64,000 nucleotides of DNA from Cytobacillus sp. FSL H8-0458 (GTDB taxonomy: Bacteria > Bacillota > Bacilli > Bacillales > Cytobacillaceae): NCBI RefSeq assembly GCF_038002165.1, contig NZ_JBBOBR010000001.1, positions 3,100,001 to 3,164,000 of the forward strand, given 5' to 3'. This document shows, piece after piece, positions 1-7,982 of the stretch (position 1 is the first letter of the stretch; each line of letters opens with the position of its first letter). The translations under genes and the position numbers were made by a program. The notes beneath the pieces were generated by a model, which was not told the origin of the DNA, searched no databases, and was given only the letters and a program-made list of their open reading frames with translations.

Positions 1-80
1 TGAATTTGATGAAAAATACAACAAAAAAAATACGAAGCAGAGCTGATTTTTCTCTAGCTTCCATATTCAAGTTCAAAATG

Positions 81-106
81 ACCGGCTCCAGACAGCCGGT
101 TTTTTA
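81..106 (+). terminator. Rho-independent terminator of a gene left of the window
   Basis: Stem ACCGGCT / AGCCGGT with a six-base loop (CCAGAC) followed by TTTTTT. It reads on the plus strand, so it ends a transcript that enters the window from the left; no coding frame is visible in the first 80 bases. Confidence 0.75.
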
Positions 107-121
107 TTGGATTAAAAATAA

Positions 122-150
122 AAAGCTGACAGCAAAGCGCCGGCAGCTTT
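122..150 (-). terminator. Probable perR terminator
   Basis: On the minus strand AAAGCTG and CAGCTTT pair around a 15-base loop and are followed by a T-rich tail (TTTTATTTTTAAT). It lies just past the perR stop codon. The stem is only seven pairs, so efficiency is uncertain. Confidence 0.55.
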
Positions 151-157
151 AAAATTA

Positions 158-601
158 TTAGTGAGCTTCTTTACTTGCACAATCCGGACATGTTCCGTAA
201 ATCTCCATTCGATGATGGCTGATTTTAAAACCTGTAACATGCGAAGCAAGGTGCTCTACTTCATCCAGGCCAGGATAGTGAAAGTCTACAATCTTGCCGC
301 AACTTTCACAAATGACATGATAATGATGAGTGGTTACAAAATCGAAGCGGCTAGATGCGTCACCATATGTCAGTTCCTTTACCAGGCCAACCTCACGGAA
401 TACTCGTAAATTATTGTAAACTGTTGCCACACTCATATTTGGGAATTTCCCCTCTAATGCTTTGTAAATATCGTCAGCAGTCGGGTGTGACATGGAGTTT
501 ATTAAATATTCAAGTATCGCATGACGCTGCGGAGTGATACGAACTCCAGTGTCTTTTAAAGTATCCAGCGCCTCTTTTAATTCCATATGCGCCACCGCCA
601 T
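158..601 (-). CDS. perR: Peroxide-sensing Fur-family repressor PerR
   Basis: Cytoplasmic metal-dependent repressor that senses H2O2 by iron-catalysed oxidation of histidine ligands and controls peroxide-defence genes. The 147-residue protein starting MAVAHMELK is nearly collinear with B. subtilis PerR. The regulatory metal ligands are all present (His39, Asp87, His93, His95, Asp106), as is the structural zinc site (Cys98/Cys101 and Cys138/Cys141). The winged-helix domain spans about residues 1-85 and the dimer domain follows. The ATG at 601 matches the family N-terminus, although AGAGGTG sits unusually close to it; ATG 586 and the TTG at 619 are alternatives. A sigma-A promoter and a PerR box lie immediately upstream, so autoregulation is likely. 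Confidence 0.97.
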   Translation of the reverse strand: MAVAHMELKEALDTLKDTGVRITPQRHAILEYLINSMSHPTADDIYKALEGKFPNMSVATVYNNLRVFREVGLVKELTYGDASSRFDFVTTHHYHVICESCGKIVDFHYPGLDEVEHLASHVTGFKISHHRMEIYGTCPDCASKEAH

Positions 602-630
602 GCACCTCTTTTCCAACAAATATTCTTACT

Positions 631-645
631 TTATAATCTTTATAA
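631..645. promoter_or_regulatory. PerR box in the perR promoter
   Basis: TTATAATCTTTATAA differs from the B. subtilis PerR consensus TTATAATNATTATAA at one position (7-1-7 inverted repeat). It sits directly downstream of the -10 element, across the expected transcription start, which is a repressing position. Confidence 0.8.
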
Positions 646-647
646 AT

Positions 648-677
648 AGTGTACTAATTTTTTACCACATTTGTCAA
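648..677 (-). promoter_or_regulatory. perR sigma-A promoter
   Basis: Minus-strand -35 TTGACA (677-672) and -10 TACACT (653-648) separated by 18 bases, about 50 bases before the perR start and abutting the PerR box. Confidence 0.7.
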
Positions 678-703
678 TATTACAAACACCTTAATAGAGG
701 GAA

Positions 704-1261
704 TCAGCTCTTTTCATCGTGCAGTGATTGCTCTCCAGTGCCCAAATGATGATTCACAAATCGCGCAGCAACGAACAGCAGATCAGACAGCCGGTTCAGA
801 TAGATTAATACGAGCGGATTTACTTCACCACCTAGCGACACCGCACATCGTTCCGCTCTTCTCACAACGGTTCTCGCTACATGGAATGCCGCTCCTGCAG
901 GATGACCGCCGGGCAAAATAAAGTTATTCAGTACAGTAAGATCAGCTTCCCACTCATCAATTCGCTTTTCCATGAAGGTGATATCTTCTTCCTTTATCGT
1001 CCATTTAACTTCTTTTCCTGCGGGGGTTGCCAGCTCTGCTCCTGCATGGAACAAGTCAGTCTGTACTTTATGAAATACCTGTTCCGCTTTTTCTTTACCG
1101 CTGAAATACTCGCTTCTTAAATGGCTTAAGGCCAATCCAATCATGGAATTCGCTTCATCACATGAACCGTAGGCCTCTACGCGAATGTCATTCTTACTGA
1201 CTCTCTGCCCATATATTAGTGACGTTGTCCCCTCATCTCCCGTTTTGGTATAAATTCTCAT
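704..1261 (-). CDS. Cob(I)alamin adenosyltransferase, PduO type
   Basis: Transfers the adenosyl group of ATP to cob(I)alamin to make coenzyme B12. The 185-residue protein starts MRIYTKTGDEGTTSL, the N-terminal ATP-binding signature of the PduO family. Further family motifs are VEAYGSCDEANS (about 28-39), FILPGG (about 117), ARTVVRRAER (about 131) and YLNRLSDLLF (about 155). Start ATG 1261 is preceded by AGAGGG at good distance; an upstream in-frame ATG lacks one. It begins one base after the stop of the hydroxyacid dehydrogenase gene, so the two are probably co-transcribed. The known B. subtilis relative is YvqK. No other B12 gene is in the window. Confidence 0.92.
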   Translation of the reverse strand: MRIYTKTGDEGTTSLIYGQRVSKNDIRVEAYGSCDEANSMIGLALSHLRSEYFSGKEKAEQVFHKVQTDLFHAGAELATPAGKEVKWTIKEEDITFMEKRIDEWEADLTVLNNFILPGGHPAGAAFHVARTVVRRAERCAVSLGGEVNPLVLIYLNRLSDLLFVAARFVNHHLGTGEQSLHDEKS

Positions 1262-1262
1262 T

Positions 1263-2213
1263 TCAATACCCTCTTTCAAGATCGATCGCATTCATATAAT
1301 CTTTGTTATTTTTTATATATGTATGAAGGTTATGCTTAAAAATTTCAAAAGATCTCGGTAAATAGTTTTTTGTTCGGCTTGACAGGTGAGGTGTGACCGT
1401 TACATTATCCATTCTCCAGAAAGGATGCCCTTCAGGCAGAGGCTCTTTTTCAAAAACGTCTAGATACGCATGTGAAAGCTGGTTTTTTTCAAGTGCAGAT
1501 AGAAGCACTTTCTCCTCAACAAGATCTCCTCTTCCTATATTCATAAAAACAGCAGAATTCTTCATAGCAGAGAAATGCTTATCTTTTAACAGATGTTTAG
1601 TTTCAGGCGTGCTCGGAAGGACAGAAACGATAAAATCAGCTTCAGGAAGGACATGGGTAAGCCTGCTGACTGGAAAAACACGATCCGTCCATGCGTTTTC
1701 CCGGCCGCTCCTATTCACTCCAGCCACTTTCATTCCAAAGCATTTGGCGAGTCTTGCAATCTCTCCCCCTATTGCACCTACACCGATAATTAATAAAGTT
1801 TTTCCATGCAGCTCATCCATTGGCAGATTACGATTCCAAACTTCTGCCTTTTCATTTTCAGCCAGCAATGCTCTTTGTTTAACATGCCCTAACATAGTTC
1901 CAAGCGCAAATTCAGCCATGGGGATTTTATGGATTCCTCTTGCATTTGTAATTAAGATGCCTTTCTCCCTGCAGGTTTCCAAAGGCATTTCATCCATTCC
2001 CGCTGACATCACCATAATCCACCTTAGGTTTGTGGTTTGATTAATATGTTCTTCTGTCAGATCTTCTCCATAGGTAATAAATACTTCAGCATTATAAAAG
2101 GATTCCCCTGCAGCTTCTATTCCGTCAAAAAACAGGAAATCTCCCTCAGGAAAATCCCGAATTACTTCCTGGCGCAGCTCTTCGGGCGGCAAAATGGAAG
2201 ACACAATTTTCAT
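1263..2213 (-). CDS. D-isomer-specific 2-hydroxyacid dehydrogenase
   Basis: NAD(P)-dependent cytoplasmic oxidoreductase expected to reduce a 2-keto acid to a D-2-hydroxy acid or the reverse; substrate unknown. The 316-residue protein has a Rossmann motif GVGAIGGEIA near residue 143. The family's active-site segments follow: NIGRGDLVEE (Arg), DVFEKEPLPEG (Glu) and TPHLSS (His). TPHLSS with a short C-terminus resembles the glyoxylate/hydroxypyruvate reductase-like branch. Start ATG 2213 follows TTGGAGTGGAG; longer in-frame starts lack a ribosome-binding site. It precedes the adenosyltransferase by one base on the same strand. Confidence 0.9.
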   Translation of the reverse strand: MKIVSSILPPEELRQEVIRDFPEGDFLFFDGIEAAGESFYNAEVFITYGEDLTEEHINQTTNLRWIMVMSAGMDEMPLETCREKGILITNARGIHKIPMAEFALGTMLGHVKQRALLAENEKAEVWNRNLPMDELHGKTLLIIGVGAIGGEIARLAKCFGMKVAGVNRSGRENAWTDRVFPVSRLTHVLPEADFIVSVLPSTPETKHLLKDKHFSAMKNSAVFMNIGRGDLVEEKVLLSALEKNQLSHAYLDVFEKEPLPEGHPFWRMDNVTVTPHLSSRTKNYLPRSFEIFKHNLHTYIKNNKDYMNAIDLERGY

Positions 2214-2275
2214 AAACTCCACTCCAACATAGTTTTTATTCATCATACCACCCATCGATGAATGGTAAAAACAAT

Positions 2276-2303
2276 AAAAAAAACGAACCCGTTCAGGTCC
2301 GTT
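2276..2303 (-). terminator. Terminator between bcp and the hydroxyacid dehydrogenase
   Basis: Minus-strand stem AACGGACC / GGTTCGTT (one G-T pair) with loop TGAACG and a run of T. It separates bcp transcription from the downstream dehydrogenase-adenosyltransferase pair. Confidence 0.75.
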
Positions 2304-2405
2304 TCGAAAAAGTATCTGAGGAGGTATGCCCTAATAAAATGATATGCAAAACTTGTTCTTCGGAATGGACAAAAGCCTTGTTCCGATAAAAAATAGGCAA
2401 CCCAT

Positions 2406-2882
2406 TTAGCGCTGGGTCAAATTCTCCTTAATATACTCCAGCGCCTGCTCGACATGACCCTTGACCTTTACCTTGCGCCATTCTTTCACGAGCTTGCCTT
2501 CCTGGTCAATTATAAAGGTTGAACGCTCAATTCCCATATATTCTTTCCCGAAGTTCTTTTTCAATTTCCACACACCGTACGCCTCTGCCGCTTTATGGTC
2601 TTCATCTGCAAGCAGCAGGAAAGGCAGTCCATGCTTTTCAATAAACTTCTCATGTCTGCTGAGCGGATCAGGGCTTACTCCTAAAACGACTGCGTTCACA
2701 TCTGCAAAATTCTGATGCTGGTCCCTGAAATCGCAAGCCTGAGTCGTGCAGCCAGGTGTCATGTCTTTCGGGTAGAAATACAGAACAATATTCTTCCCGC
2801 GGTAATCTGATAATTTTACCTTTTCACCATTGCTTGCCTCAAGCTCAAAATCCGGAGCCGGTTTACCGATCTCAATTGCCAT
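2406..2882 (-). CDS. bcp: Thioredoxin-dependent peroxiredoxin Bcp
   Basis: Cytoplasmic thiol peroxidase that reduces H2O2 and organic hydroperoxides. The 158-residue protein is a single AhpC/TSA domain with peroxidatic Cys45 in DMTPGCTTQAC and likely resolving Cys50, the atypical two-Cys arrangement of the BCP subfamily. It is highly similar to B. subtilis YgaF (KLKKNFGKEYMGIERSTF block). ATG 2882 is chosen over ATG 2888 because AGGAGGA is seven bases from 2882 but only one from 2888. It sits near perR and gsaB as in B. subtilis. Confidence 0.96.
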   Translation of the reverse strand: MAIEIGKPAPDFELEASNGEKVKLSDYRGKNIVLYFYPKDMTPGCTTQACDFRDQHQNFADVNAVVLGVSPDPLSRHEKFIEKHGLPFLLLADEDHKAAEAYGVWKLKKNFGKEYMGIERSTFIIDQEGKLVKEWRKVKVKGHVEQALEYIKENLTQR

Positions 2883-2955
2883 CGTCATTCCTCCTGTTGA
2901 ATAGGTTTCTTACTCTAAGCCTATCCAACTTTGCTGCCAAAAACAACTGATATCA

Positions 2956-3369
2956 TTATAAAGCACGGTCACCTGCATCAAATACTACCCTGGCTACAAA
3001 CGCTGCCGGGATCACATAGCCGATTAACGCTTCCAGCACGGCAATAAGCCTGCCTATTCCAACAGGACTGATATCTCCATACCCAACAGAAAAAAGGGTT
3101 ACCGCACTAAAATAAAAACCCGTCTCCAGCCTCTCGAGGAAACCGGTCTCCATATATTCTGTGCCGTCCATCAAAACCACCAGCCCATGTAAATCAAGCC
3201 AAATATATATCATCCCAAACCCAATCAGAATCGTTGCATATAAACTTATGAGATAAAGGAAATTCTCCACAGAAACCCATCTTCCCTTTATCTTGGCGGA
3301 GGAAAAAAGAGTCTGCAGACTCATGATCATGCACAGCACAATTAAAATCAGCGATAAATAAAATGCCAT
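2956..3369 (-). CDS. Small two-pore-helix-type potassium channel
   Basis: Membrane ion channel of 137 residues. One hydrophobic segment lies at about 3-23, a second at about 36-58, then a pore loop with the K+ selectivity filter TLFSVGYGDISPVG (about 91-104), and a last membrane helix at about 105-128. The filter and following helix match the ion-transport-2 (PF07885) family. There is no cytoplasmic RCK/TrkA-N domain, so gating is not apparent from the sequence. ATG 3369 is preceded by GAGGTG; the earlier ATG at 3381 lies before that site. Monocistronic in appearance, with bcp 73 bases downstream. Confidence 0.88.
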   Translation of the reverse strand: MAFYLSLILIVLCMIMSLQTLFSSAKIKGRWVSVENFLYLISLYATILIGFGMIYIWLDLHGLVVLMDGTEYMETGFLERLETGFYFSAVTLFSVGYGDISPVGIGRLIAVLEALIGYVIPAAFVARVVFDAGDRAL

Positions 3370-3476
3370 ACTGCACCTCATTTCGAAATGCTTTCAATTC
3401 ATTTATACGCTTATGGCCAGAACTGTATGACAGCCTGTCTCTAAAACATCTTGCTGCATCGGGAAGGTCCGTCCAA

Positions 3477-3504
3477 TAAAAAAAAGCCAGGATTTATCCC
3501 GGCT
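3477..3504 (-). terminator. Terminator of the ABC-2 exporter operon
   Basis: Minus-strand stem AGCCGGGA / TCCTGGCT with loop TAAA and eight T residues, immediately after the stop codon of the last permease gene. Confidence 0.88.
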
Positions 3505-4290
3505 CTAATTGCCCGCACCCCGATAATGCTTAACGCCTGAATTCCAGGTCAGGATCGAGATACCGAAAAAAACGATTCCAATTAAAGGTGTTAAAAAGGA
3601 ATACAAAAACCATTCTTCTTTCCCCAGAAAGTAGGAAGCCGGATATACACCGACAAAGGCAAACGGAAGAACCCAGGTGAGGACAAAGCGTATAACACTG
3701 TTGTAAATATCAACCGGATACCTTCCATAATTACCGATGTTATACATCATCGGCATGATTGATGTTCTGGCATCTGCCCAAAAGCTGATGCAGGCAATCA
3801 GTACAAAGATGCCTCCATACACAAGCATTCCGCCTATCACAAATAAGAAAAACAAGAACGGGTCAGTCCAGGAAATCCCTAAACCAAGGCTGTTTCCGGC
3901 GTAGATCATAACAGCAATTCCTGTTACAGCCCCAAACAAGGATTCAAGCTCCATCCGTTCCAATACGATTTGAAACAAACTATGGATCGGCCTGGTTAAT
4001 ATCCTGTCGAGTTCACCTTTTACTATATATCTCTCATTAAAATCCCAAATATTAAAGAACGATGAAAACAGCGCATATGGCACAAGGAAAAACCCGTAAA
4101 TAAAGATGATTTCATCCCTTGTCCAGCCGCCAAGCAGATTGGTATGCCCAAAGACGACTAAGATAAAAATTAAATTAACTGCCTGAAAAAGAAGATCTGA
4201 AAAGATCTCTACAAATAAATCTGCACGGTACTGCATTCTTGTTTTCATATATTGGGCGACATATTGAAAGAAAATGGCTATATAAAACAT
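3505..4290 (-). CDS. ABC-2 type transporter permease (COG3694-like)
   Basis: Second integral membrane subunit of a three-gene ABC-2 exporter. The 261-residue protein has about six hydrophobic segments and an N-terminus of the form YMKTRMQYRADLF, typical of the DUF990/PF06182 permeases. The start ATG follows AAGGAGGGTGACGC and lies three bases after the upstream permease stop. Substrate is unknown; related systems have been linked to export of lipids, antibiotics or polymers, which cannot be decided here. Confidence 0.85.
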   Translation of the reverse strand: MFYIAIFFQYVAQYMKTRMQYRADLFVEIFSDLLFQAVNLIFILVVFGHTNLLGGWTRDEIIFIYGFFLVPYALFSSFFNIWDFNERYIVKGELDRILTRPIHSLFQIVLERMELESLFGAVTGIAVMIYAGNSLGLGISWTDPFLFFLFVIGGMLVYGGIFVLIACISFWADARTSIMPMMYNIGNYGRYPVDIYNSVIRFVLTWVLPFAFVGVYPASYFLGKEEWFLYSFLTPLIGIVFFGISILTWNSGVKHYRGAGN

Positions 4291-4293
4291 GCG

Positions 4294-5085
4294 TCACCCT
4301 CCTTGAATAATGAGCTGTTTTTTCGCAATGATCCACAGGACCTGAATGGGTATGATCAGAATTAGAACCCAGATTCCCTGCATTAGAATCGCCTGGATGG
4401 CTTCATTGTCTGAAAAGCTATTAGTAAAAATCATGCTGGGCACATAGCTGATACCCTGAAAGGGCAGAAATTTTAGTACATCCTGTGCCCATACCGGAAA
4501 AAAGCTGATAGGAATCAGGAGGCCGGAAAAGAGATCAATCACCACTCTTTTTGCCCGGATAAGCCCGGTGTTATTAAATAAGAAGAAAGTGGTAATACCT
4601 GTCAGCAAATTAATTTGCGTATTAATAAAAAAACTTAATACAATCGATACCGCAAAGAAAATCCAGGTCGTCCAATCCGCAGAAAATTGGAGGGGGAAAA
4701 TGAACGAGACGATGACCATACCCGGAACCGAGAAAAAGAAGAGACGGAATATCCCTTCCCCCAGTCCCTGCATGGTTTTCATACCCAAATAATTATATGG
4801 GCGGATCAGCTCCACCGCTACTTTTCCTTCTTTAATTTCAGCAGCCATTTCCCGGTCTATATTATTAAAGTAAAATGCTCTGGCCATCCAGGCTACAGCT
4901 ACATATGTCGACATCTGAATCACCGACATACCCTCAATCGCATCTTTTTCACCATAAATGGCACTCCACAAAAAATAGTAAGCACCAATATTAATGCTGT
5001 AAATCAGAATGCCTGTATAATAATTTGTTCTGTAGGCAAGCATCATCAAAAAACGGATCCGAATCATTTCGATATACTTATCCAC
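4294..5085 (-). CDS. ABC-2 type transporter permease (COG4587-like)
   Basis: First membrane subunit of the exporter, 263 residues with six predicted membrane segments. The N-terminal MIRIRFLMMLAYRTNYYTG is characteristic of the family that pairs with DUF990 permeases. It starts at GTG 5085 with GGGGGTG five bases upstream. The ATPase gene ends 33 bases before it and the second permease starts three bases after it, so the three genes form one operon. Confidence 0.85.
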   Translation of the reverse strand: MDKYIEMIRIRFLMMLAYRTNYYTGILIYSINIGAYYFLWSAIYGEKDAIEGMSVIQMSTYVAVAWMARAFYFNNIDREMAAEIKEGKVAVELIRPYNYLGMKTMQGLGEGIFRLFFFSVPGMVIVSFIFPLQFSADWTTWIFFAVSIVLSFFINTQINLLTGITTFFLFNNTGLIRAKRVVIDLFSGLLIPISFFPVWAQDVLKFLPFQGISYVPSMIFTNSFSDNEAIQAILMQGIWVLILIIPIQVLWIIAKKQLIIQGG

Positions 5086-5118
5086 AGGAACACCCCCGGG
5101 TAAAAGTAAATTCTTTCA

Positions 5119-6126
5119 TTAAGATATCCCCCGGTCATAAATATTTCTTATGATTTCCTCTGTTGAAGTTTCTTTAATATTGATGTCTTTCACTTTCAAA
5201 TCCGCAACCACCTTGGCAATCAGCAGGGAAATCAGTTCATCATTATCCTCGGCAAAGGCTGTAAAAATCGCTTCTTTCTCATCCTTTTCCCATTTCACTT
5301 CCGATGAAGCCGTAATTCGGTTTAAGTCGTTCAGGGTCACATCTTCAAGGAACTGGAATTCTATTTCCTTTCCTTCTCCCCATTTTTCCTTCAGGCTTTT
5401 TAAGGCTCCATCATAAATGATTTTGCCCTCGTCCAGCATCACTACGCGTTCGCACAGCGCCTCGATATCCGACAGATCATGAGTAGTCAGCAGAATGGTT
5501 GTATTATATTTTTCATTAATTTCTTTTAAAAACTCTCTGATCTTTAATTTAACAAGCACATCAAGCCCAATAGTCGGCTCATCCAGGAACAAGAGCGGCG
5601 GATTGTGGATGAGTGCCGCTGCTAGTTCACACCTCATTCTTTGCCCGAGTGAAAGCTTCCGGACAGGCTTATCGAGCAGAGGTTCAATATCCAGGGTATT
5701 GATCACATGTGCCATATGACTGTTGTATTGCTCATCAGTAACTTTGTACACCTTCTTGAGCAGCCTGAAGGATTCCTGAACAGCAATATCCCACCAAAGC
5801 TGAGATCTCTGGCCGAAGACAACTCCAATCGTGCTGACGAATTTTTCACGGTCTTTATGAGGGTTCATTCCATTCACGATCACTTCACCGCTTGTTGGGG
5901 TCAGGATCCCTGTCAGCATTTTTATGGTAGTTGACTTCCCGGCTCCATTTTCACCTATATACCCAACCATCTCCCCTTGCTTTACATTAAAACTGATATT
6001 GTTCACTGCTGGCACAATCTTATAATTTCTTGTAAGCAAATCACGGAAAGCACCCTTTAATCCGGAGCGGCTGGAATAAGCTTTAAACTCCTTTTTTAAA
6101 TTCTGGACTGTTATTGCATCTTTCAT
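5119..6126 (-). CDS. ABC transporter ATP-binding protein (COG4586-like)
   Basis: Energy-coupling ATPase of the ABC-2 exporter, 335 residues. Walker A GENGAGKST is at 58-66, the signature LSLGQRM at about 159, Walker B LLFLDEPTIGLD at about 180 and the switch histidine in TTHDLSD. The N-terminus has the 30-residue extension (KAYSSRSGLKGAFRDLLTRNYK) that marks this subfamily, and about 90 residues follow the nucleotide-binding domain. AGGAGG precedes the ATG. It is transcribed divergently from gsaB. Confidence 0.92.
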   Translation of the reverse strand: MKDAITVQNLKKEFKAYSSRSGLKGAFRDLLTRNYKIVPAVNNISFNVKQGEMVGYIGENGAGKSTTIKMLTGILTPTSGEVIVNGMNPHKDREKFVSTIGVVFGQRSQLWWDIAVQESFRLLKKVYKVTDEQYNSHMAHVINTLDIEPLLDKPVRKLSLGQRMRCELAAALIHNPPLLFLDEPTIGLDVLVKLKIREFLKEINEKYNTTILLTTHDLSDIEALCERVVMLDEGKIIYDGALKSLKEKWGEGKEIEFQFLEDVTLNDLNRITASSEVKWEKDEKEAIFTAFAEDNDELISLLIAKVVADLKVKDINIKETSTEEIIRNIYDRGIS

Positions 6127-6319
6127 CTTTACTCCTCCTGCCCATTAATGCCCTAATGAAATAGTTTAGACAAACAGCGCCTTCTTCACAACTAGATTGC
6201 TTCAATTCTTATTTTTAAAATACAGAATAATCCGCCTTCCCTTAGATTGGACGAAGCCCCTTCCAAACATGTTAAAATAATGACGGACATATAAATGGAT
6301 TTTTATCAGGAGGATTAAC

Positions 6320-7615
6320 ATGCAATTTACTAATTCTGAACGGCTGCATAAACAAGCTTTAGAACATATTGTAGGCGGGGTAAACAGTCCTTCCCGCTCC
6401 TATAAAGCAGTAGGCGGCGGCTCGCCGGTTGCAATGGAACGGGCACAGGGCGCTTATTTCTGGGATGTGGACGGCAATCAATATATTGATTATCTGGCGG
6501 CATACGGTCCCATCATTACCGGGCATGCCCATCCGCATATTACAGAAGCCATAAAAACAGCTGCTGAGCGCGGAGTATTATATGGAACTCCGACACCTCA
6601 TGAAGTGAAATTCGCCGGGATGCTTAAGGAAGCAATGCCTAATTTGGACAAAGTCCGTTTTGTGAACTCAGGAACTGAAGCGGTTATGACAACAATCCGT
6701 GTGGCAAGGGCCTATACGGGCAGGGACAAAATTATTAAGTTTGCCGGCTGCTATCACGGCCATTCCGATCTTGTACTGGTTGCTGCAGGTTCAGGTCCTT
6801 CAACACTCGGAACCCCTGACTCTGCCGGAGTTCCAAAAAGCATTGCCCAGGAAGTGATCACGGTTCCTTTCAATGAAATCGAACCATATAAGGAAGCGCT
6901 GGAAAAATGGGGCGACCAGATAGCTGCTGTGCTGGTGGAACCGATTGTCGGCAACTTTGGAATTGTTGAACCAAAACCAGGATTCCTGGAACAGGTTAAC
7001 GAATTAACACATGTAGCTGGTGCGCTTGTCATTTATGATGAAGTCATCACAGCTTTCCGTTTTATGTATGGCGGCGCTCAGGACCTGCTTGGTGTAAAAC
7101 CGGACTTGACAGCCATGGGGAAAATCATTGGAGGAGGCCTTCCAATCGGTGCATATGGCGGAAAGAAAGAAATTATGGAAACAGTAGCTCCTTTAGGTCC
7201 AGCTTACCAAGCTGGTACAATGGCTGGAAATCCAGCGTCGATTCTATCAGGAATTGCCTGTCTCGAAGTTTTAAAGCAGCCTGGTGTCTATGAATATCTG
7301 GACAGACTGGGAGAAATGCTTGAAAAAGGGATTAGCGAGGCAGCTGAAGAACATAACATCCCAATTACAATTAATCGATTAAAAGGTGCCCTGACAATCT
7401 ACTTTACGGAAGAAAAAGTGGTGAATTATGAGCAGGCGGAAAATACAGATGGAGAAATGTTTGCAAAGTTCTTCAAGCTGATGCTCAATCAGGGAATAAA
7501 CCTGGCTCCTTCAAAATATGAAGCTTGGTTTATGACAATCGCGCATACAGAGGATGATATTCAAGCCACCATTCATGCGGTGCAAAACGCATTTCAACAA
7601 TTAAAAGACGAATAA
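6320..7615 (+). CDS. gsaB: Glutamate-1-semialdehyde 2,1-aminomutase
   Basis: PLP-dependent cytoplasmic enzyme converting glutamate-1-semialdehyde to 5-aminolevulinate, a step of tetrapyrrole synthesis. It is a full-length 431-residue class-III aminotransferase fold with [13 protein letters not shown] (cofactor phosphate), [18 protein letters not shown], and the PLP lysine in [18 protein letters not shown] (about residue 268). AGGAGG lies seven bases before the ATG. Genomic position beside bcp and perR points to GsaB, the second paralogue in Bacillus, rather than HemL of the hem operon. No other hem gene is near. Confidence 0.95.
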   Translation: MQFTNSERLHKQALEHIVGGVNSPSRSYKAVGGGSPVAMERAQGAYFWDVDGNQYIDYLAAYGPIITGHAHPHITEAIKTAAERGVLYGTPTPHEVKFAGMLKEAMPNLDKVRFVNSGTEAVMTTIRVARAYTGRDKIIKFAGCYHGHSDLVLVAAGSGPSTLGTPDSAGVPKSIAQEVITVPFNEIEPYKEALEKWGDQIAAVLVEPIVGNFGIVEPKPGFLEQVNELTHVAGALVIYDEVITAFRFMYGGAQDLLGVKPDLTAMGKIIGGGLPIGAYGGKKEIMETVAPLGPAYQAGTMAGNPASILSGIACLEVLKQPGVYEYLDRLGEMLEKGISEAAEEHNIPITINRLKGALTIYFTEEKVVNYEQAENTDGEMFAKFFKLMLNQGINLAPSKYEAWFMTIAHTEDDIQATIHAVQNAFQQLKDE

Positions 7616-7637
7616 ATATTCACTATTTTATACACCG

Positions 7638-7669
7638 ACGGGAGCAGAAATGCTTCCGTTTTCTTTATT
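7638..7669 (+). terminator. gsaB terminator
   Basis: Stem ACGGGAGCA / TGCTTCCGT with one G-T pair, GAAA loop and tail TTTCTTTATT. Confidence 0.85.
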
Positions 7670-7677
7670 TCCAGGAA

Positions 7678-7691
7678 TGAAAACGTTTACA
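7678..7691. promoter_or_regulatory. CcpA cre site
   Basis: TGAAAACGTTTACA fits the catabolite-response consensus TGWAANCGNTNWCA at every defined position. It lies 70 bases upstream of the -35 of the next gene's candidate promoter, so an activating or distal role is more likely than simple blocking. Confidence 0.6.
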
Positions 7692-7760
7692 ATTATGGAG
7701 TTTTTTTATACAAAAGCTTATTTCCCTCTCTAAACCATATCCAACTTTTTGTATAAATAA

Positions 7761-7789
7761 TTGATTTCTGAAAATTCATATGATATGAT
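7761..7789 (+). promoter_or_regulatory. Candidate sigma-A promoter for the glutamate-synthase-type gene
   Basis: TTGATT (7761-7766), 17-base spacer and TATGAT (7784-7789). It implies a leader of about 190 bases before the coding region. Confidence 0.5.
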
Positions 7790-7982
7790 AGGAGAAATCT
7801 TTTGTGTAAGAACGGATTACGCTGACTTAAAGAACATTATGTCATGCAGCATATCCCGAATTATCCAACTATTCATTCAATAAATGCTCCATGCATTTAC
7901 CTTTCAAACTAAAGATAACTTTGCAATACCCTCATTTAAAACCCGTAAACAAAAAAACTTATAGATTACTATTTTTCAGGAG

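Larger units (their letters stand above)
7616..7982. other. Intergenic region gsaB to the glutamate-synthase-type gene
   Basis: A 367-bp stretch without a coding frame. It holds the gsaB terminator, a cre-like CcpA site (7678-7691), a sigma-A promoter candidate (7761-7789) and then about 190 bases of leader with no strong hairpin or recognisable riboswitch. Confidence 0.6.

Noticed and set aside
1393..2040. 215-codon open frame on the plus strand
   Set aside because: Antisense shadow of the 2-hydroxyacid dehydrogenase gene, which has clear family motifs on the minus strand.
2951..2965. PerR-box-like sequence upstream of bcp
   Set aside because: Only one half (TTATAATGAT on the minus strand) fits; the other half does not match and it overlaps the K+ channel stop.
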